Shown: positions 24,100-37,225 of the stretch, piece after piece
Numbering within the stretch: position 1 is the stretch's first letter
Layout: each line of letters opens with the position of its first letter
DNA from: Ciona savignyi
Taxonomy: Eukaryota > Chordata > Ascidiacea > Phlebobranchia > Cionidae
Reading direction: 5' to 3'
Length of the DNA: 64,000 nucleotides
Assembly: GCA_000149265.1 (NCBI GenBank)
Contig: CH002675.1
Span: 207,751 to 271,750, forward strand
Made by a program: the position numbers and the translations under genes
The notes under the pieces: generated by a model
Database searches by the model: none
Seen by the model: only the letters and a program-made list of their open reading frames with translations
Told to the model about the DNA's origin: nothing

Positions 24100-24798
24100 A
24101 AATCCCTCACTCAGCTTTCAACCAGGGAGTCATCAAAGCCAAAAGTTTCATAACAAAAGCAATTATTACGTTTAACAAGGAAACTAACCAACAACACAGA
24201 AAAATTACAAGACAACGGGCGGTCGACTTTTTGATCTAGCATTGACTTTGGGGTTTAGGTTAAATTAAAAGGTTTAAAGTCCTTGAATAAAACGATACTA
24301 ATTTCCATTAGTACTATGATAATGCTCTTTTGAGACGTCAAATCGCCCACCACCTTGTCAGCTAATTCCTTCTTAGCACTTTTTTTCAACGTATTAACAA
24401 TACTCTTCCACCAAAAACATTGACATTAATCAATTGTATATAAAATAACCTGTGCAGACCTACTTGTATACATTGTTCTATGTGTTTTTGTGCATTTTAA
24501 CATTATGTTAAGTTTTGTTGTTGTTGTTTTTTTTTCATAAAATCTACTAATAAATGACAGTCTCTTTAAATTATGGCTTCCTTTCGAATCCGAAGAAACA
24601 CATTTCAATTTTGCTGCTTATTTTTCTACGTCAGGCTCCCGACAGAAATGTCTGGTAGCAAGGTTATTGGCTAGAACGGGTTGTCCAATCAGATTAAAAT
24701 TTTGCTATAGATTCCATTGACCATTAATTGTACAAAAACACCCGAAGGGGAATTCCCGTTATAAATAAAAAACATAATTTTAATTAAAAAGGGCCAGT

Positions 24799-25101
24799 TT
24801 ACCATAGAAAATTCTCTAAAGGTTTTTGTACGTTTATGAGCATTAACCACGCAACACCACAGCGGATAAAATTAATGCAATAAAATAAGCCAGCTCTTCC
24901 TGTGCGGTAACCTCCGGCCTTCGGAAGCCCTTGGAAGCTGAGGTTCAATTCGGCACCTGGTTCCAGAGCAGACGTCCCGGATCGCGTCAACAAGGTACGT
25001 CGAGCTTTCAAAGTGCTTAAGAACCTAACAAATACTTTCATGCCAGACAGATCCAAACGCAATCCGGACATAAAAAAGACAGCAAAAAGATAGGACACCA
25101 A
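24799..25101 (-). other. GC-rich island with an open frame, gene status unclear
   Basis: The 24890-25030 stretch is much richer in G+C than its surroundings. A 100-codon frame is open across it on the minus strand (contains LEPGAELNLSFQGLPKAGG). On the plus strand a 33-codon frame, between an AG at 24892 and a strong donor CAACAAG|GTACGT near 24990, is also open. Either could be an exon; I recognise neither product. Confidence 0.25.
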
Positions 25102-25339
25102 AATAAAGAAAGATAGATTTTAAATACGAAATATAAAAAGATGTGTACGCCGAATACCCATTTTTAATCTTTTTACAAGAAATCCAATCCCACCAAAACT
25201 AGTGATCAATCAGTCTCATTTAAGCTCTACATAAAAAAAGAAATATCGAATCGATTTGAATATTGTGGAGATGTTAGTCAATATTGCTTTGATGTGTAGT
25301 GGCAAATTATGAGTTAGCGTTCCAGAAAATTACCAACAG

Positions 25340-26210
25340 ACCCAACAATATTGGCACGACGGTCGTTTCGCTAATTTTCGCCGGTAATTATTTTTTGAAA
25401 GTCAAAAATATATTGGAAAGCATTATTTACTTTAAAATGTAAAGAAAGTTGTAGTAGAATAAATTGAAAAATAGGAAAAAACATAAGGATTATATACATA
25501 ACCGGATATAATACACTATTATCACGTATATAACAGTTAAACACTTACAACCAACGAATGTCAAGAGTAAATTTTAAAACAAAAAAAAAGATTCGAATAC
25601 ATGAAACACAACATGAACCGTTTACGGAAAATTCCCCAAACACTTAACCGCACTCAAACGAGTGATCAGTCTGTTTTAACGCCTAATAACAAGAATACAA
25701 TAAAGTAATAAATTGAACTTTTTAGAGGTGTTACCAATATGTGTTTGATATCGACTGATATGCACTTGATATTTCAGAATGGATAGAAAGCGGAACGTTT
25801 TTTTTCATTTTTGTTATTTTGTGAGCGATATTCTTATTATTTCGATATCTTAGAAATGAAAAGGTCAAATCGCTTCCCTTTAAACAAAAGTTTTAATAAA
25901 ACTGAAAAATATATTAATTAAATTATCCCAGTTTATTTCTGCAAAAATATAAACACAATTAATTATAATACAACGTATAGAAAGCAACTTTCCATTTAAA
26001 AGATCAGCACGAACAAATATGCAGGTTTTCAATACCCAGCATCTTTAACCACTTTACCAAATATCCCCATAAACTAAACAACGCGCAAATAAGAAGAACC
26101 GAAATATTTAATATAGGTTTAATTATTATAGGTGTAATAAGCTCTATTGTGTAATGAATATGTAGTGGTATATATTTACGTAATTCGTTTTTTTCGTACC
26201 AAAACATTTT
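25340..26210 (-). repeat. Unclassified dispersed repeat, copy 1
   Basis: Shares several blocks with 33690-34340, 34380-34920 and 53865-54260. Blocks include an ACACTTAACCGCACT..A..AGTGATCAG.CTGTTTTAA segment (about 25640-25680) and a CAATACCCA..TTT...CCATAAA segment ending near a TGTGTAATGAATAT block (about 26030-26165). No protein domain was recognised. Confidence 0.55.
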
Positions 26211-26790
26211 TTAATTAGGCTAAGTTGAACAATATAGAAATGTTAGAAATGTATCTAGTTATGATAGCTAACCCAAGAACCCATATTAGTCTCTGCTTGC
26301 AGAAAAAGTTATACACTTTGTATAAGGTATACCAAGAGTGATAAGGTAAAAAAGAAACTTGTTCGTTTTATTCAGAAAACATATATACCAAGTTTGAATT
26401 GGTAACTTGGAAACCCAGGTATATTACACGTCCTCGATCATTTGGCCCTCAGAGCAGTATGAGTTTGACACGCTTGTGTAAGATACAGTACCTCAAAAGG
26501 TTCTTGTAATACGTTTGATGTATAATATATATAAAATTAGGGGGTATTTTTCTTAGTAATCTTTTCTGTTGTTATATAACACTAAGGCGATTTTTTGAAA
26601 TTTTTGAATGATGAGATTTGTTATTATCTCGTAGTCCTACTTCTAGGCCGAAATGCCTATATGCGTTAATACTGTAGTGCCTATATGCGCAACAGTCAAA
26701 TATATGCATCTCTGAATTTGTGTATTTCCTTATTTCGTCTAGTAGTGACTTGAATTGGGGGTACTTTATACGGTAGGAGAGGAATGAAAT

Positions 26791-27086
26791 AGGATAGGAT
26801 AGGATATTCATCTTTATCCCCGTGAATGGGAAAATCAAGGGGGTTAACACACGGGCAATCGTAAGATCACCTCGCGCCCATTGTCGGGTTACCGGAGCTA
26901 TTGCAGTGTGTTGTATATGATAGACATGTTCCTTCAATTGGGTAGAACCCATTAATCCGCTGGGTTTAGGCAATGTCCGTAAAGAGCCTGCCTAAGGACA
27001 CCACCGACTAGCTAGCGACCAGTTTCGCACCTTCAACCTTTCAATTGAAAGGCGACGCACTTAACCGTTAGGCCAACGGGCCGGAC
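26791..27086 (-). mobile_element. tRNA-derived SINE, full length
   Basis: Reverse-oriented copy of the family described at 36716-37008, complete from the TCCGGCCCGTTGG head (right) to the tandem ATCCTATCCTATCCT tail (left). The A-box and B-box regions are intact. Confidence 0.9.
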
Positions 27087-27196
27087 CATGATTCAAAAAA
27101 GGTAATTAAAAAGGTTGAGAACCACTGGTTTACCCACTATTTGATCAACAAACAAAATTAAAATAAATTGAATAGTATTTTACTGTTTGGAAGATG

Positions 27197-27450
27197 GTAT
27201 AGGATAAAATATTCATGTTTATCCCGGTGAAAGGGAAAATCAAGGGTGATAACACAGAGGCAATCGTCAGAACACCTCGCGCCCACCGTCAGGTTACCGG
27301 AGGTTTTGCACTGTGTTGTGTATGATTCACACGTTCCTTTCATTTGGTAGAACCCAATACGCTGGGTTCGGGTAATGTTTAATTAGCCTTTCGCTATGTA
27401 ACGGCGAGAAACAAATTTTCCAAGGGCAGAATCGACTAGCTAGCGACCAC
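27197..27450 (-). mobile_element. tRNA-derived SINE, head missing
   Basis: Second copy in the same orientation, 110 bp from the previous one. The tail and body (CGGTAACCTGACGGTGGGCG in SINE orientation) are recognisable, but similarity ends near GTCGCTAGCTAGTCGA and the tRNA part is absent. Confidence 0.8.
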
Positions 27451-28692
27451 ATTCGAATAAGTAATACTTCGGCTGAGAGCCGTCGCAATAACCCACCGAG
27501 TTGATCAACAGGGTAAAACCCTAAATTTGGGGTTTTGGTATATTGTAATAGCTCGTTTGCAATAATTTTTGACGGATATTAACAACCCTGCCAAAGCGTT
27601 TGGACATAAATGAGAAAAAAATTGGAAAAAATAATGTTATGGAATCCATATGGCAAATTTTGAGTAAATAAAATCGTGCCAATTTAAATGGCGTGACACA
27701 TGCACCCATAGTTTAGTTTTAAAACCAATGGCAGTTCTTAGTGTGGTAATTTGACATTTCAATTTAGCCGATACACATTACCTTGCGCTAACCTTCGGGT
27801 CTCAGTGTTTTTATTAATTGAGGGGTTTCTTAAAATTTGGTAAAACCCACTTATCTATTGTATTCTGCAAATTTTCGTTGAGTGCCTTGCCAAAGGACAC
27901 AATCGACAAGCTAGAGTCCAGTTTCGGCGTACCAAAACGAGCGTGATGCCATGAGAAATTCCACTGATCCTATTTATATATAAATACAATCTAATTTCCA
28001 ATGTGTATTTAACCTAATGTACATACGCATTGTGTGGTATCGAAATTCTACACAATGGCAATAAAATAACATCGTTTCACGAATCAATAAAACCACATTC
28101 TTATCTATTCCAAAGCTCTTTGAACATAAAACAGGATTCTTTTGAAATATATTTATTGTTTTTATTTTACACGTTACATTAACTTTACAACGTTTATATT
28201 AACATTTATTATTCAATAGCTGTAGCCTAAAATGTGTTTTGACAATTATCATACAATTTATAAACATTCTCTAGCACAGTAGAAGTTTTTATAACCCATT
28301 AAAAAATAACATATAAAAATGAATGTAAATTGAAAATATAATATATATAAAAGCAGCTTAAACCAAAAAATTATTAAACAAACATTTGTAGCAAGCAACA
28401 ACAATTAAATTAGGTAAAAAATCAATTTTATGTCTAAACAAACTAATACAATTTTAATATTAATGTAAATAAAGTCACATGTTCACAGAAACATTATACT
28501 TGCAAAAACTGCAATTTAAAAATAATATATGACAATAATTAGCATTGTCCTGCTAATGACAGAATAGATAGCATGCGGAACAAAATAAGGGACAATTTGT
28601 TAAAAACAAACAGAAACAGCAAAAACCTTAATAAAACAGTTATACCAATGGGAAAAGGTAGTCTGGGAAACAAGGATGTTGCAATCAATTAA
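27451..28692. other. No recognisable gene
   Basis: AT-rich sequence with a short SINE fragment near 27870-27925. The part nearest 28692 is the 3' flank of the WD40 gene and holds several TTTATT motifs (AATAAA on the minus strand) that could serve as polyadenylation signals. Confidence 0.5.
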
Positions 28693-29760
28693 TTAGTTGA
28701 TTGTAGAAAGCTGTAAATTACCTCCAATGCCTGCGGAAGCGAGAACCTTGCTGGATTCACATACATCAAGGGAAAGGATAGGTTTTGGACTCTGTATTAC
28801 TTGTTGGGCTTTGTTGTTTTGCATGTTAACAGCACATGCAGTGTTAGTGCCGCTGCCACCAGCTACCACTAAATCACCAGGCCCGAATTTTGCGCAGTAC
28901 AGAAACTCACCTTCTGCTTTTTCATCGTGAGGAAAATTGATGTTGCGATCCAATGACCCTGACCGTAAATCCCACAACTGCAGTGCATTTCTAGCAGACC
29001 AAGATCCACTTAACACCACTTTATCTTTAACATCAAGCCCTGCACCGCAGACATGGGGACCTGGAATTGACATTTTTGCATTTCTCAAGATCCGCTTATC
29101 CCACAGCTTGATACAGTCGTCCCAACCAGCAGTCACAAATAGATTAGGTTCATCAGGATGAAATTTCAATGCGAAAACACGTTTAGTATGACCACTGTAA
29201 ACTGTTATGTCATCCATGGTTATATAGTCAGGTGCATCAATCATCTGGAACAGTTGGAATGTTGAAACATCGTAGATGCGAATGTGTCTGTCCTTGCCAG
29301 CGGTGGCAAAATATTTTCCATCCGAGCAAAGGTCTAGAGCACTAATCTCATTATTTTCTTCCTCCAGAGTTGCGTGTGACTCATTCTTCTGGTTTTTACT
29401 TAAATCCCAGAGATTGATTTTGCCGCTAGCCCCAGCTGACAGAAGAAGTTTCTCGTTTTCTTTGTGGTACACCAAACTCATGACAGCCAGGCCTTTACGA
29501 TGTCCAGTAAAAACCTCATTTATGACCTTTAGCTTATTTGAGCCAACTATGGAAATCCCCCCATTTCCAAATCCAACAGCGAGATCTTTGCCATCATTGC
29601 TGTACTGTAGACTGTAAATTCCCCACCTGTCAAGAGAAAGTGGCACTCTGCTTGCCAAAGATGAATTCTTGTATTTTAAATTATTTTTTGTCTCGTAATA
29701 ATCCCCATTTCCTATGTCCTGGCCTGCTTGTATTGCTTCTTGCAGTCGTCTTTTTGCCAT
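28693..29760 (-). CDS. Intronless WD40-repeat protein
   Basis: 355 residues, single exon, from MAKRRLQEAIQAGQ to a stop at 28693. WD40 blades are visible from about residue 48 to 352: GHRKGLAVMSLVYH...GKINLWDLS (86-121), EISALDLCSDGKYFATAGKD (138-157), GHTKRVFALKFHPDEPNLFV (190-209) ending CIKLWDKR (216-223), and SWSARNALQLWDLRSG (253-268). GH and WD dipeptides occupy normal blade positions, and about seven blades fit the length, so it should be a beta-propeller scaffold. The N-terminal ~40 residues are polar and lack a signal peptide, suggesting a cytosolic or nuclear protein. I cannot name the subfamily. The absence of introns, unlike nearby housekeeping genes, could reflect retroposition or a naturally intronless gene; the frame is intact. 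Confidence 0.92.
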   Translation of the reverse strand: MAKRRLQEAIQAGQDIGNGDYYETKNNLKYKNSSLASRVPLSLDRWGIYSLQYSNDGKDLAVGFGNGGISIVGSNKLKVINEVFTGHRKGLAVMSLVYHKENEKLLLSAGASGKINLWDLSKNQKNESHATLEEENNEISALDLCSDGKYFATAGKDRHIRIYDVSTFQLFQMIDAPDYITMDDITVYSGHTKRVFALKFHPDEPNLFVTAGWDDCIKLWDKRILRNAKMSIPGPHVCGAGLDVKDKVVLSGSWSARNALQLWDLRSGSLDRNINFPHDEKAEGEFLYCAKFGPGDLVVAGGSGTNTACAVNMQNNKAQQVIQSPKPILSLDVCESSKVLASAGIGGNLQLSTIN

Positions 29761-31442
29761 TTTTGTTTTGATATCAATTAAACTCCACCGAAGTTAAAAT
29801 CATATCTATAGTAGTATTCTTTTAAAAAATACAAAATTACAGTGATTTGCTACTTATTTTATTTTAATTGTATTCTATGAAAACATTCTAAATATATTAA
29901 AATAAAATCACTTAGTATGGTACATTTACCAAGTTAAGCCAACCGCTAGATTAGGTGTTTTACACCTACTACCTATAACTTGTGTGTTTCATATACAAAA
30001 ACGTTGCCTGATATTAGAAAATCTTAAGTTGTATAAATATGTACATAAAACACTTGGTCAAAAAAAAATTTAAGAGATTTCAAGTTGTGCTCATTTGTAC
30101 TGACTGACTAATTCCTTAGTCAGTAATTCATAATTCGTAGGGTAATTGTCCAGTCTATGTATAAATATTTTGATCATGAAACTTGAAGCCATTGGGTGGT
30201 TTATCACTTAATTTATGCTGCAACACAGATAATGTTATAAATGTTAATTAAAGTACAATATATTAGTCTCGTATGTACACTACATACAATATAATTTAAT
30301 AAATATATATACCAGCAATAAAAATGTTGCAATGTTTATCATGGCCAATGGCCAACTTGTTAGCATTGGGCAGATTTCACACTACCAGTCTTAGAAAACT
30401 TAACATAATGTGAAACTTAATAAACACTTTTCTAATAATTGAACTTGCTATATAATTACCTAAAGGTTAGGTGGCCATCTTAGTCCTAAACCCTGGTCAA
30501 AAACAATAAATTCTTCCCTACCTGGTTTAAGTGCTGCATAATGACCAAAACTATTTAAATCAACAGAGCAGACAGCAATCTAACTTGATAAATAGTCATA
30601 GACTAAATAGTTAGTTAGTTTAGTAATTTGTTTCCACGATGAAAACATAAATCAGGACTATTAAATAAATAAAATTTGGAAAACGGCAAAACGAAAGTCG
30701 TTAGAACACGTCTAAAAACAAGGAATAAATTATTATAATTCGTTAAAATTAGACGTGGCCGCTAAATCCAAATAAAAAAATAAATTAAAAAATAATTAAT
30801 TGTTTATAAAACAAAAATTACATTTTTACACTAAAGCCTCGAAGAAAAGTGTGCGGTAAAGAGACCCCTCAGATCAACATTAGACAAGAGACAAATTATA
30901 CGTTTAAATCACAAAAATAAGATTTTTTGTTATGTATATGTGTTTTTATTTTTCATTTTAATTCTGACCTAGTCTGATAGAAGGGGGAAAACGAAAATTA
31001 AAAAAAATTTAACTAACCAAAACAAAACTGTGGTTTTCGTAACTAGGGTACCTCTCCGGGGAACCCCCGTGGGAAATACTGTCTCTATGGCCAAATAAAT
31101 AATAATAAATTATTTAATTTCCTTCAATAATAACAATACATAGTAAAATGTATAACCAATAGGCCAACAATGAGCAAAGTGGCACACTCCATTTAATCGG
31201 AGATGACACGCCACTTTTTCCAAGGTGAAACGCCCCAATAAAGACAACAATGTGATGCGTCACTATGTGTTGTTGTATAGTCAAAAGATGGAACGAACTT
31301 TTTAGTAAACATCGTCTGACCAAAGAGACTATAACAACAAAATTCTTACTGTATATTGTAATCTATAGCGTGCTTTCTTGAAGTATAATCTCCACACTGA
31401 CCAAACCTTCAAGCGATAAACACTATTTAAACATTTAAAAAT

Positions 31443-31618
31443 CGGTACCTAAATACCACAGGATCGCTTGGACCGCTTGGATCGCATGGAGCGCTTGAAT
31501 CGCTTGGACGCTGGGATCGGTTAAGATTAGTGTTTGGGACACGGTTAGAATTACATTTCCATAGCAATCTAAGTGAACCAGGCGCTTAAAGCGATCCTGT
31601 AGTATTTAGAGGCACCCT
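31443..31618. mobile_element. Palindromic MITE, copy 2
   Basis: Internally shortened copy (about 176 bp) of the element at 7711. Left end CGGTACCTAAATACC, right end GTAGTATTTAGAGGCACCC. A 9-bp direct repeat TTTAAAAAT flanks it (31434-31442 and 31619-31627). Confidence 0.85.
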
Positions 31619-33689
31619 TTTAAAAATTACAGACCGTTACACAGTGAATACACGAACCGTATGTGCATTGAAGCGTGTCGCGGTACGAAACAAATTTCCA
31701 TATCAACAAGCAAATGTGGTAACGTGACTCGACGCAGTTTCTACTCATGGTGTATAGTCTCTTTGGTCTGACCAAATATATCGGTTGGTTAGTGCGTCAT
31801 CTTCCATCAATTGAAGGTTTGCATATTACAAATTGTACGTTAGCTATGCGGTTATGTCATTAGGCATGGCACTTCTCATTAAATTAATCGGGTTTAACCA
31901 ATATAAGGAAACGTTTATACATAAACGCACTTGTTATATCTTATACAAAGTGTAAATCGTTTTTTATTGTGCTAGCAGAAACTAATGGGTTTCAGAGTTA
32001 CCATACCAAACTAGATAACCATTTTTTCCAATTAATTTATTCATGTTGGTACAAAACAAAAGAAGTGTTTAAGAACCGTACTGTCCAGAATTTTGTTTTG
32101 TTTCAAGAGATCTTAAGACTGCAGAATGTTCTTCTGTTGATGGGTTGATGGGTTTCGGTATAAGATTATGTTAGCTACCGTATTTGAAAGTTGTCCCAAT
32201 ATTTTAAAGTAGGCCTATAATTTTCATCAAATACATGGCAGGCGTGTTTTGTACCTCCGAAATTGTCTGGAACATGTTTTTAATTTGTCTAGAACGAGTT
32301 TTTTTCTAAGTTTCTAAAAGCTGAATTATTGATATAGAAATCGCGAATATGAATTAGTGGATTGAATAGATAAGCAAAGCACACTTTTCCGCAAAGCCAA
32401 AGCACTTTATTAAAATAATTCCGTACATTGTTTTACACAATACGTTTTTATATTTATTTCCTGAAACTTACTCGCACATAACTAGAAAGACGTCAAGCGT
32501 TTCTATATAAAACAACACAATACTGATTTGAATACAAGTTTCTTATTCAAGTGCTTGGTCTTAGGGTTCCCTATTTCCAGCAACAAAGGGGTTGCTTATA
32601 ACTTCCCTTTCAACACATTTTCAAAATCCCAGTTTGAAAATCAGCGAACGTAGTAGCACTTGATAGAACGCCTTATAAAGCAGCTAAGGTTAGTTTAGTA
32701 ACTTTAGTTAATAAAATTGGGTAATTAGATTGTGCGCAAGGCACCCTGAAAAATAAAATAAAATTATGTGTATTTCTCGAGTCAAGGTTGTTTTCTGGGG
32801 TATAATCCAATATGTTTCGTGCGGAAACGATCGGGCTCCCTGGTTACCTCATTACTTTTAATCCAACTTATGCAAAGAGTATAATGTTTGCTTCTTTAAG
32901 CAGAAAGTAAGTTGGGTTCTCGGGTTGCCCTTTAACTTGATAGTCATGTTTTCCGAATAATATTCACATTGCTATCAAAAAAAAACAACAATAAAAGAAA
33001 AAGAAAGGCTGACATTTCTATGACGTTCTACTCGATTAAAACCTTTTTTTGGTTTGCACATGAGACGTGAAATGACAAATTACGTGTTTGATATAGATAT
33101 GGAAAATTAATTTTATTGGAACATGACCAAATTTGCTACTATATATTCATTACACAATATCCACCATCTAAAATGTTAATTTACCTCGATTGGATGTTTC
33201 TCTCTTTCTTTTCCTTTTACGTGTAGTTAAGTTTTTGGAATTTCCGAAAAAACTATCGAAGGTTGATATTGGATGCCTGTACATTTGTTTGACTCAAATT
33301 CTCTATCAATTAATTTTTGTTATTTTATTTACAGGCAATAATCTTTTATAATGGTGTGTTTATTATACTTTCCGGGTAAACTAGCATATTTAATATTTTC
33401 ACATATTTTTAACATTTTATACTTTCTTTAATATTTGAAGTTAGTTGTTCTTTTTACTTATAAGATATTGTAAAAAATAATATTTGACACTAAATGGCTA
33501 AAATGCAAAAAAAACGGCCGCTGTTCTTGTATTTTCGGGCCTGTCGAGAGTTTTCTTTGAAACCCGATACTCCTGGATCGGTAAGCTTTATTTGTTTTAA
33601 ATCCAACAAATATTATAGATTTATGGAGCTTGAAAAGGGCAACGGAATACATAAGTAAATATAATACAATATTACCGAATATAAAACAG

Positions 33690-34340
33690 TTAAACACCTA
33701 AACCAAAACACACATCAATAGTAAATTTCAATGGGATTAAAAAATATTTGGATAACCTATACACCCTACACCCCACTTATACCGTTTTCAGGAAAATTCA
33801 TAACACTCAACTGCACTTAAACCAATGATCAGCCTGTTTTAATATTCATATAATAAAAAGAATAATATGAACTAATAGGTTGAACTCATTTTTATGTATT
33901 AGATATCATCGGAAATTTGGGGTGACCCACGCAAGGGAAACTCCCACCATGCCCAAGAATATAAGCAAGACTGCCTATTTCTTGCATTTTTGTTGCAGAT
34001 ATTTTGTTTTTCGACGCCTTAGAACTAAAAAGGACGATTTACTATTTTTTAAAGAAAGTGGAAAACGTATAAAACAATAACTAAAAATATGTGGTTTAAA
34101 ATATCTCAGTTTACACCAGGCAATTAAACATCTGGCATAAATGAATAAATAATTGTAAAACGAACAAATGTGCAGTCATCCAATACCCATTTTTCACCGT
34201 TTTCCCGGAAATCCTCATAAAGTTAACCTTACGCAAACAGGAAGAAAGAAAATATACAATCGAGATAACAATTTTGTAGGTGTTAGCAATAGTGTAATAA
34301 ATATATAGCAATATAATAAATATATAGCGAGCGATTATTC
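33690..34340 (-). repeat. Unclassified dispersed repeat, copy 2
   Basis: Shares the CACTTAAACCAATGATCAGC block (33815-33835), the CCAATACCCATTTTTCACCG block (34177-34197) and the GTGTAATAAATATATAGC block (34287-34305) with the copies at 25340 and 53865. Short ORFs inside are repeat-derived. Confidence 0.55.
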
Positions 34341-34379
34341 GTATTCTACAAAAAAATCAATTCCTCAAATCTTTATCAA

Positions 34380-34920
34380 ATACGTCTCTTATTTATTTTT
34401 CGGATTTTCATCTCTCTTTTAATCCTGAGATATCGAGTTTAACAAAGAATATGGGAGCCATGAAAACGACACTTATTTTGATATTCTCCGGTCTGTTGGG
34501 CTTCCTAGTGTTAGATTTACCGTTAACTTTCCTTTGCATGTCTAATACATCTTCATTGCCACCTGTAAAAGTTTTTACTCGTTTTACTTTCCGTTTTCTT
34601 CCTTTTATTATAGAGCCAAACTGATTTAAAAGTTTTTGAGGTTTTGGGGATTTCCCGGAAAACGATTGATAGTGAATTTCAAGGCAAACAAAAAAGATTA
34701 GAAAACCCATACCCTCCCTGAACAAATGTCCGGAAAACACATCACTTAACCGCACTTAAATCACTAATTAGTATGCCTTTTAACTCCCCATCATAAAGGG
34801 AATAAAATTACCGAATAAGCTAAAGTTAAACTAAAAGTGTTACAGTTAAAAGCTATTATTACGCCAGGAGCCCAAGAATGTTGGCACATCCACCATTTTC
34901 TCCGCATTTTAGGCATTTTG
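34380..34920 (-). repeat. Unclassified dispersed repeat, copy 3
   Basis: Contains the ACATCACTTAACCGCACTTA block (34738-34757) and, beyond it, CCAAGAATGTTGGCAC, which matches CCCAAGAATATAAGC in copy 2. The 115-codon ORF here spans repeat blocks and is not credited as a gene. Confidence 0.45.
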
Positions 34921-36715
34921 TTGACGTTGAATTATTAAATAACAATGAAATATATACATTAATTAAAAAACTGCCAAAAGGCCCGCAAAATATGTTATAT
35001 ATAAAAAAATAACTTTGTTTTTTTATTGTCGTATTTTAGTATACTAACGTAAATACTTTATTCGGAAAACATAAGTTGGGTTATTTAAAAACTCCTTTTT
35101 TGTATTTTTCTGAATTATATTCCATGTGCATGACAATTTGAAGTAGATACCCCATTCCTGTCCCGGGTTAAAAGTTGTCAAATAATTTTGGTGCCAAAAT
35201 GCGTTAAAGGGCCTTTTGTTTACATGTTTTGAGATGTAGGTAATTCCTAAGAGATAAAGTGATTCAAAATTATTTTAAAATTACTCGATCTTTACAATTA
35301 CCAACATGACAGTTAGTATACCTAAAAGTTACAATCTGATTGTATAATCCCATCTTTTCGCAGCGCGGCGACACTACATGCCTGTCACGTATTTGGTGAA
35401 GAAGTAAAGTGACACGTGACCTTATTAACCACAGCTTGTCCAGAGTTGTGCCTGTACATTTTATTCTTGGTCTTGTAGTAGGTGGCTACTTGTGTAAGTC
35501 ATGCGTAAAAATGCGGTTTCCTTAAAGGTATGTCTGTGAAAGTTCATCCAAGCGATCTAAAGAATGTTCTCATCGTTTACATGTGTTTATTTTCGATAAA
35601 AAACGATTTATAATCGAATTGATTTTGCAGGGAATTTAATTGACAAATTCGTTCTATTGAATTGTGTCTAAATGTATTGAGTCTTGCGAAATACGCGTTT
35701 AAACAGTAAAGATAGTAATATAAAACAGTATTTTGACACATAATCACAACGCGTTGTTTTCTGCCATTGTTACGTATGTGATGTGACTGTAGGCGGAAAT
35801 GACTTAAAGATGACGTAAATGTTGCAACTAGATAGGAACGAATAAACAAGCTTTACAATGTGCTGGTATCTACAGATCGAAAGGACATTCGTTTGAAACG
35901 TATATTAACTATAAGTATCGCTTGTGCCAACCCGTTAGAAGCTTTTTTAGTAAAAACAGGTCTTTATGTTATTTATTTTGTATACCTAAAGATTAATATA
36001 TATACACATTTAGCAGTAATTGTCTGAATTTTTAGGTTTTCTGTTTAAAAGGTCTCTGCTGTGCAGGGATACAAAACTTAAAGAGTGACTCGTTTTAATA
36101 GGTTCACTTGGAAATAAAAGATAGATTTGTAAGCATTTTTGACAAAAAAGGATGGCCTGCCCCTTGTCGACTAAACGGAATGCTCAGTAAGTGAATGGTT
36201 TATTGGCAACCAACACCTACATGCCAATCCATTAGAACGAAACTATTGGTTGGTATATAAAAAACGCGTTACAGGCCTATTAATCATTGTCAATGCACCG
36301 CTGTCCCAGTTACCTTTAAATGGTTGTCTGTTTGCATCAAATGGCGTCGGACCAAATTTTGTCTTAACTAACTGTAGACTTAAAGGTTGCAATCACAAAA
36401 CACTATCGCGATAATTAACATATAGAGACTGTTCAAGTTATACTTGGTAATTGTTAAACTGGGCGGAAATCGACAGATTACCTCACAAATACGCAAGCGA
36501 GCAATATACCAATCAAATTTACCCTCGCAAATGTTTAGTATTTCGGCCCGTATGTTTTTATGGCGGATTTTTTTACTTTTTTGGTTAAATCTTATTTTTG
36601 ATTGGTGATCTCATCCAACTTAACTTAGTCGTCTGATCAAACTTTTTTTTAACAAAACAGTTGAGCGAACTGATTTGTTTGTGTGTTTAAAGCAGTAGAC
36701 AATTATACTACACTT

Positions 36716-37008
36716 GTCCGGCCCGTTGGTCTAACGGTTAAGTGCGTCGCCTTTCAATCGAAAGGTTGCAGGTGCGAAACTGGTCGCTAGCTAGTCGGTT
36801 GTGTCCTTGGGCAAGGCACTTTACGGACATTGCCTAAACCCAGCGGATTAATGGGTTCTACCAAATTGAAGGAACGTGTCTATTATATACAACACACTGC
36901 AATAGCTCTGGTAACCCGACGATGGGCGCGAGGTGATCTGACGATTGCCCGTGTGTTAACCCCCTTGGTTTTCCCATTCACGGGGATAAAGATGAATATC
37001 CTATCCTA
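36716..37008 (+). mobile_element. tRNA-derived SINE, reference full-length copy
   Basis: About 293 bp. The head resembles a tRNA gene with an A box (TGGTCTAACGGTTA) and a B box (GGTGCGAAACTGG), so RNA polymerase III would transcribe it. The body contains GGCAAGGCACTTTACGGACA and CAACACACTGCAATAGCTCT. The 3' end is CACGGGGATAAAGATG followed by tandem ATCCT units rather than poly(A). Near-identical copies at 26791 and 43461 indicate recent activity. Confidence 0.92.
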
Positions 37009-37225
37009 AACGCCAAACATTTATATATAAAGCCCGGTTATTTCTATCCTGACCGTAATGTACACATCGACTTTAGCTATAGTTAAATATATAATTCTAA
37101 CAGGGAAAGTGACGAAGAGGGTATTCAAACAAAAGTGACTTACCCAGGACAATTACAGGTTCGTTTTACCACAATTAATATTACTAAAATATGCTGGATT
37201 TTACTACTGTATTGAATACTTTCAG

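Larger units (their letters stand above)
29761..37225. other. Repeat-rich interval with no recognised exon
   Basis: Contains the palindromic MITE at 31443, copies of the unclassified repeats at 33125-34920, further dispersed repeat blocks near 30660-30770 and 31900-32990, and the SINE at 36716. The first coding exon(s) of the tryptophan dioxygenase gene, about 45 residues, should lie here but I could not find them. Confidence 0.5.

Noticed and set aside
34408..34755. 115-codon minus-strand ORF
   Set aside because: Composed of blocks shared with other copies of a dispersed repeat; no recognised domain.
36716..36790. Possible functional tRNA gene
   Set aside because: A and B boxes are present but there is no acceptor-stem pairing, and the sequence is the head of a multicopy SINE.
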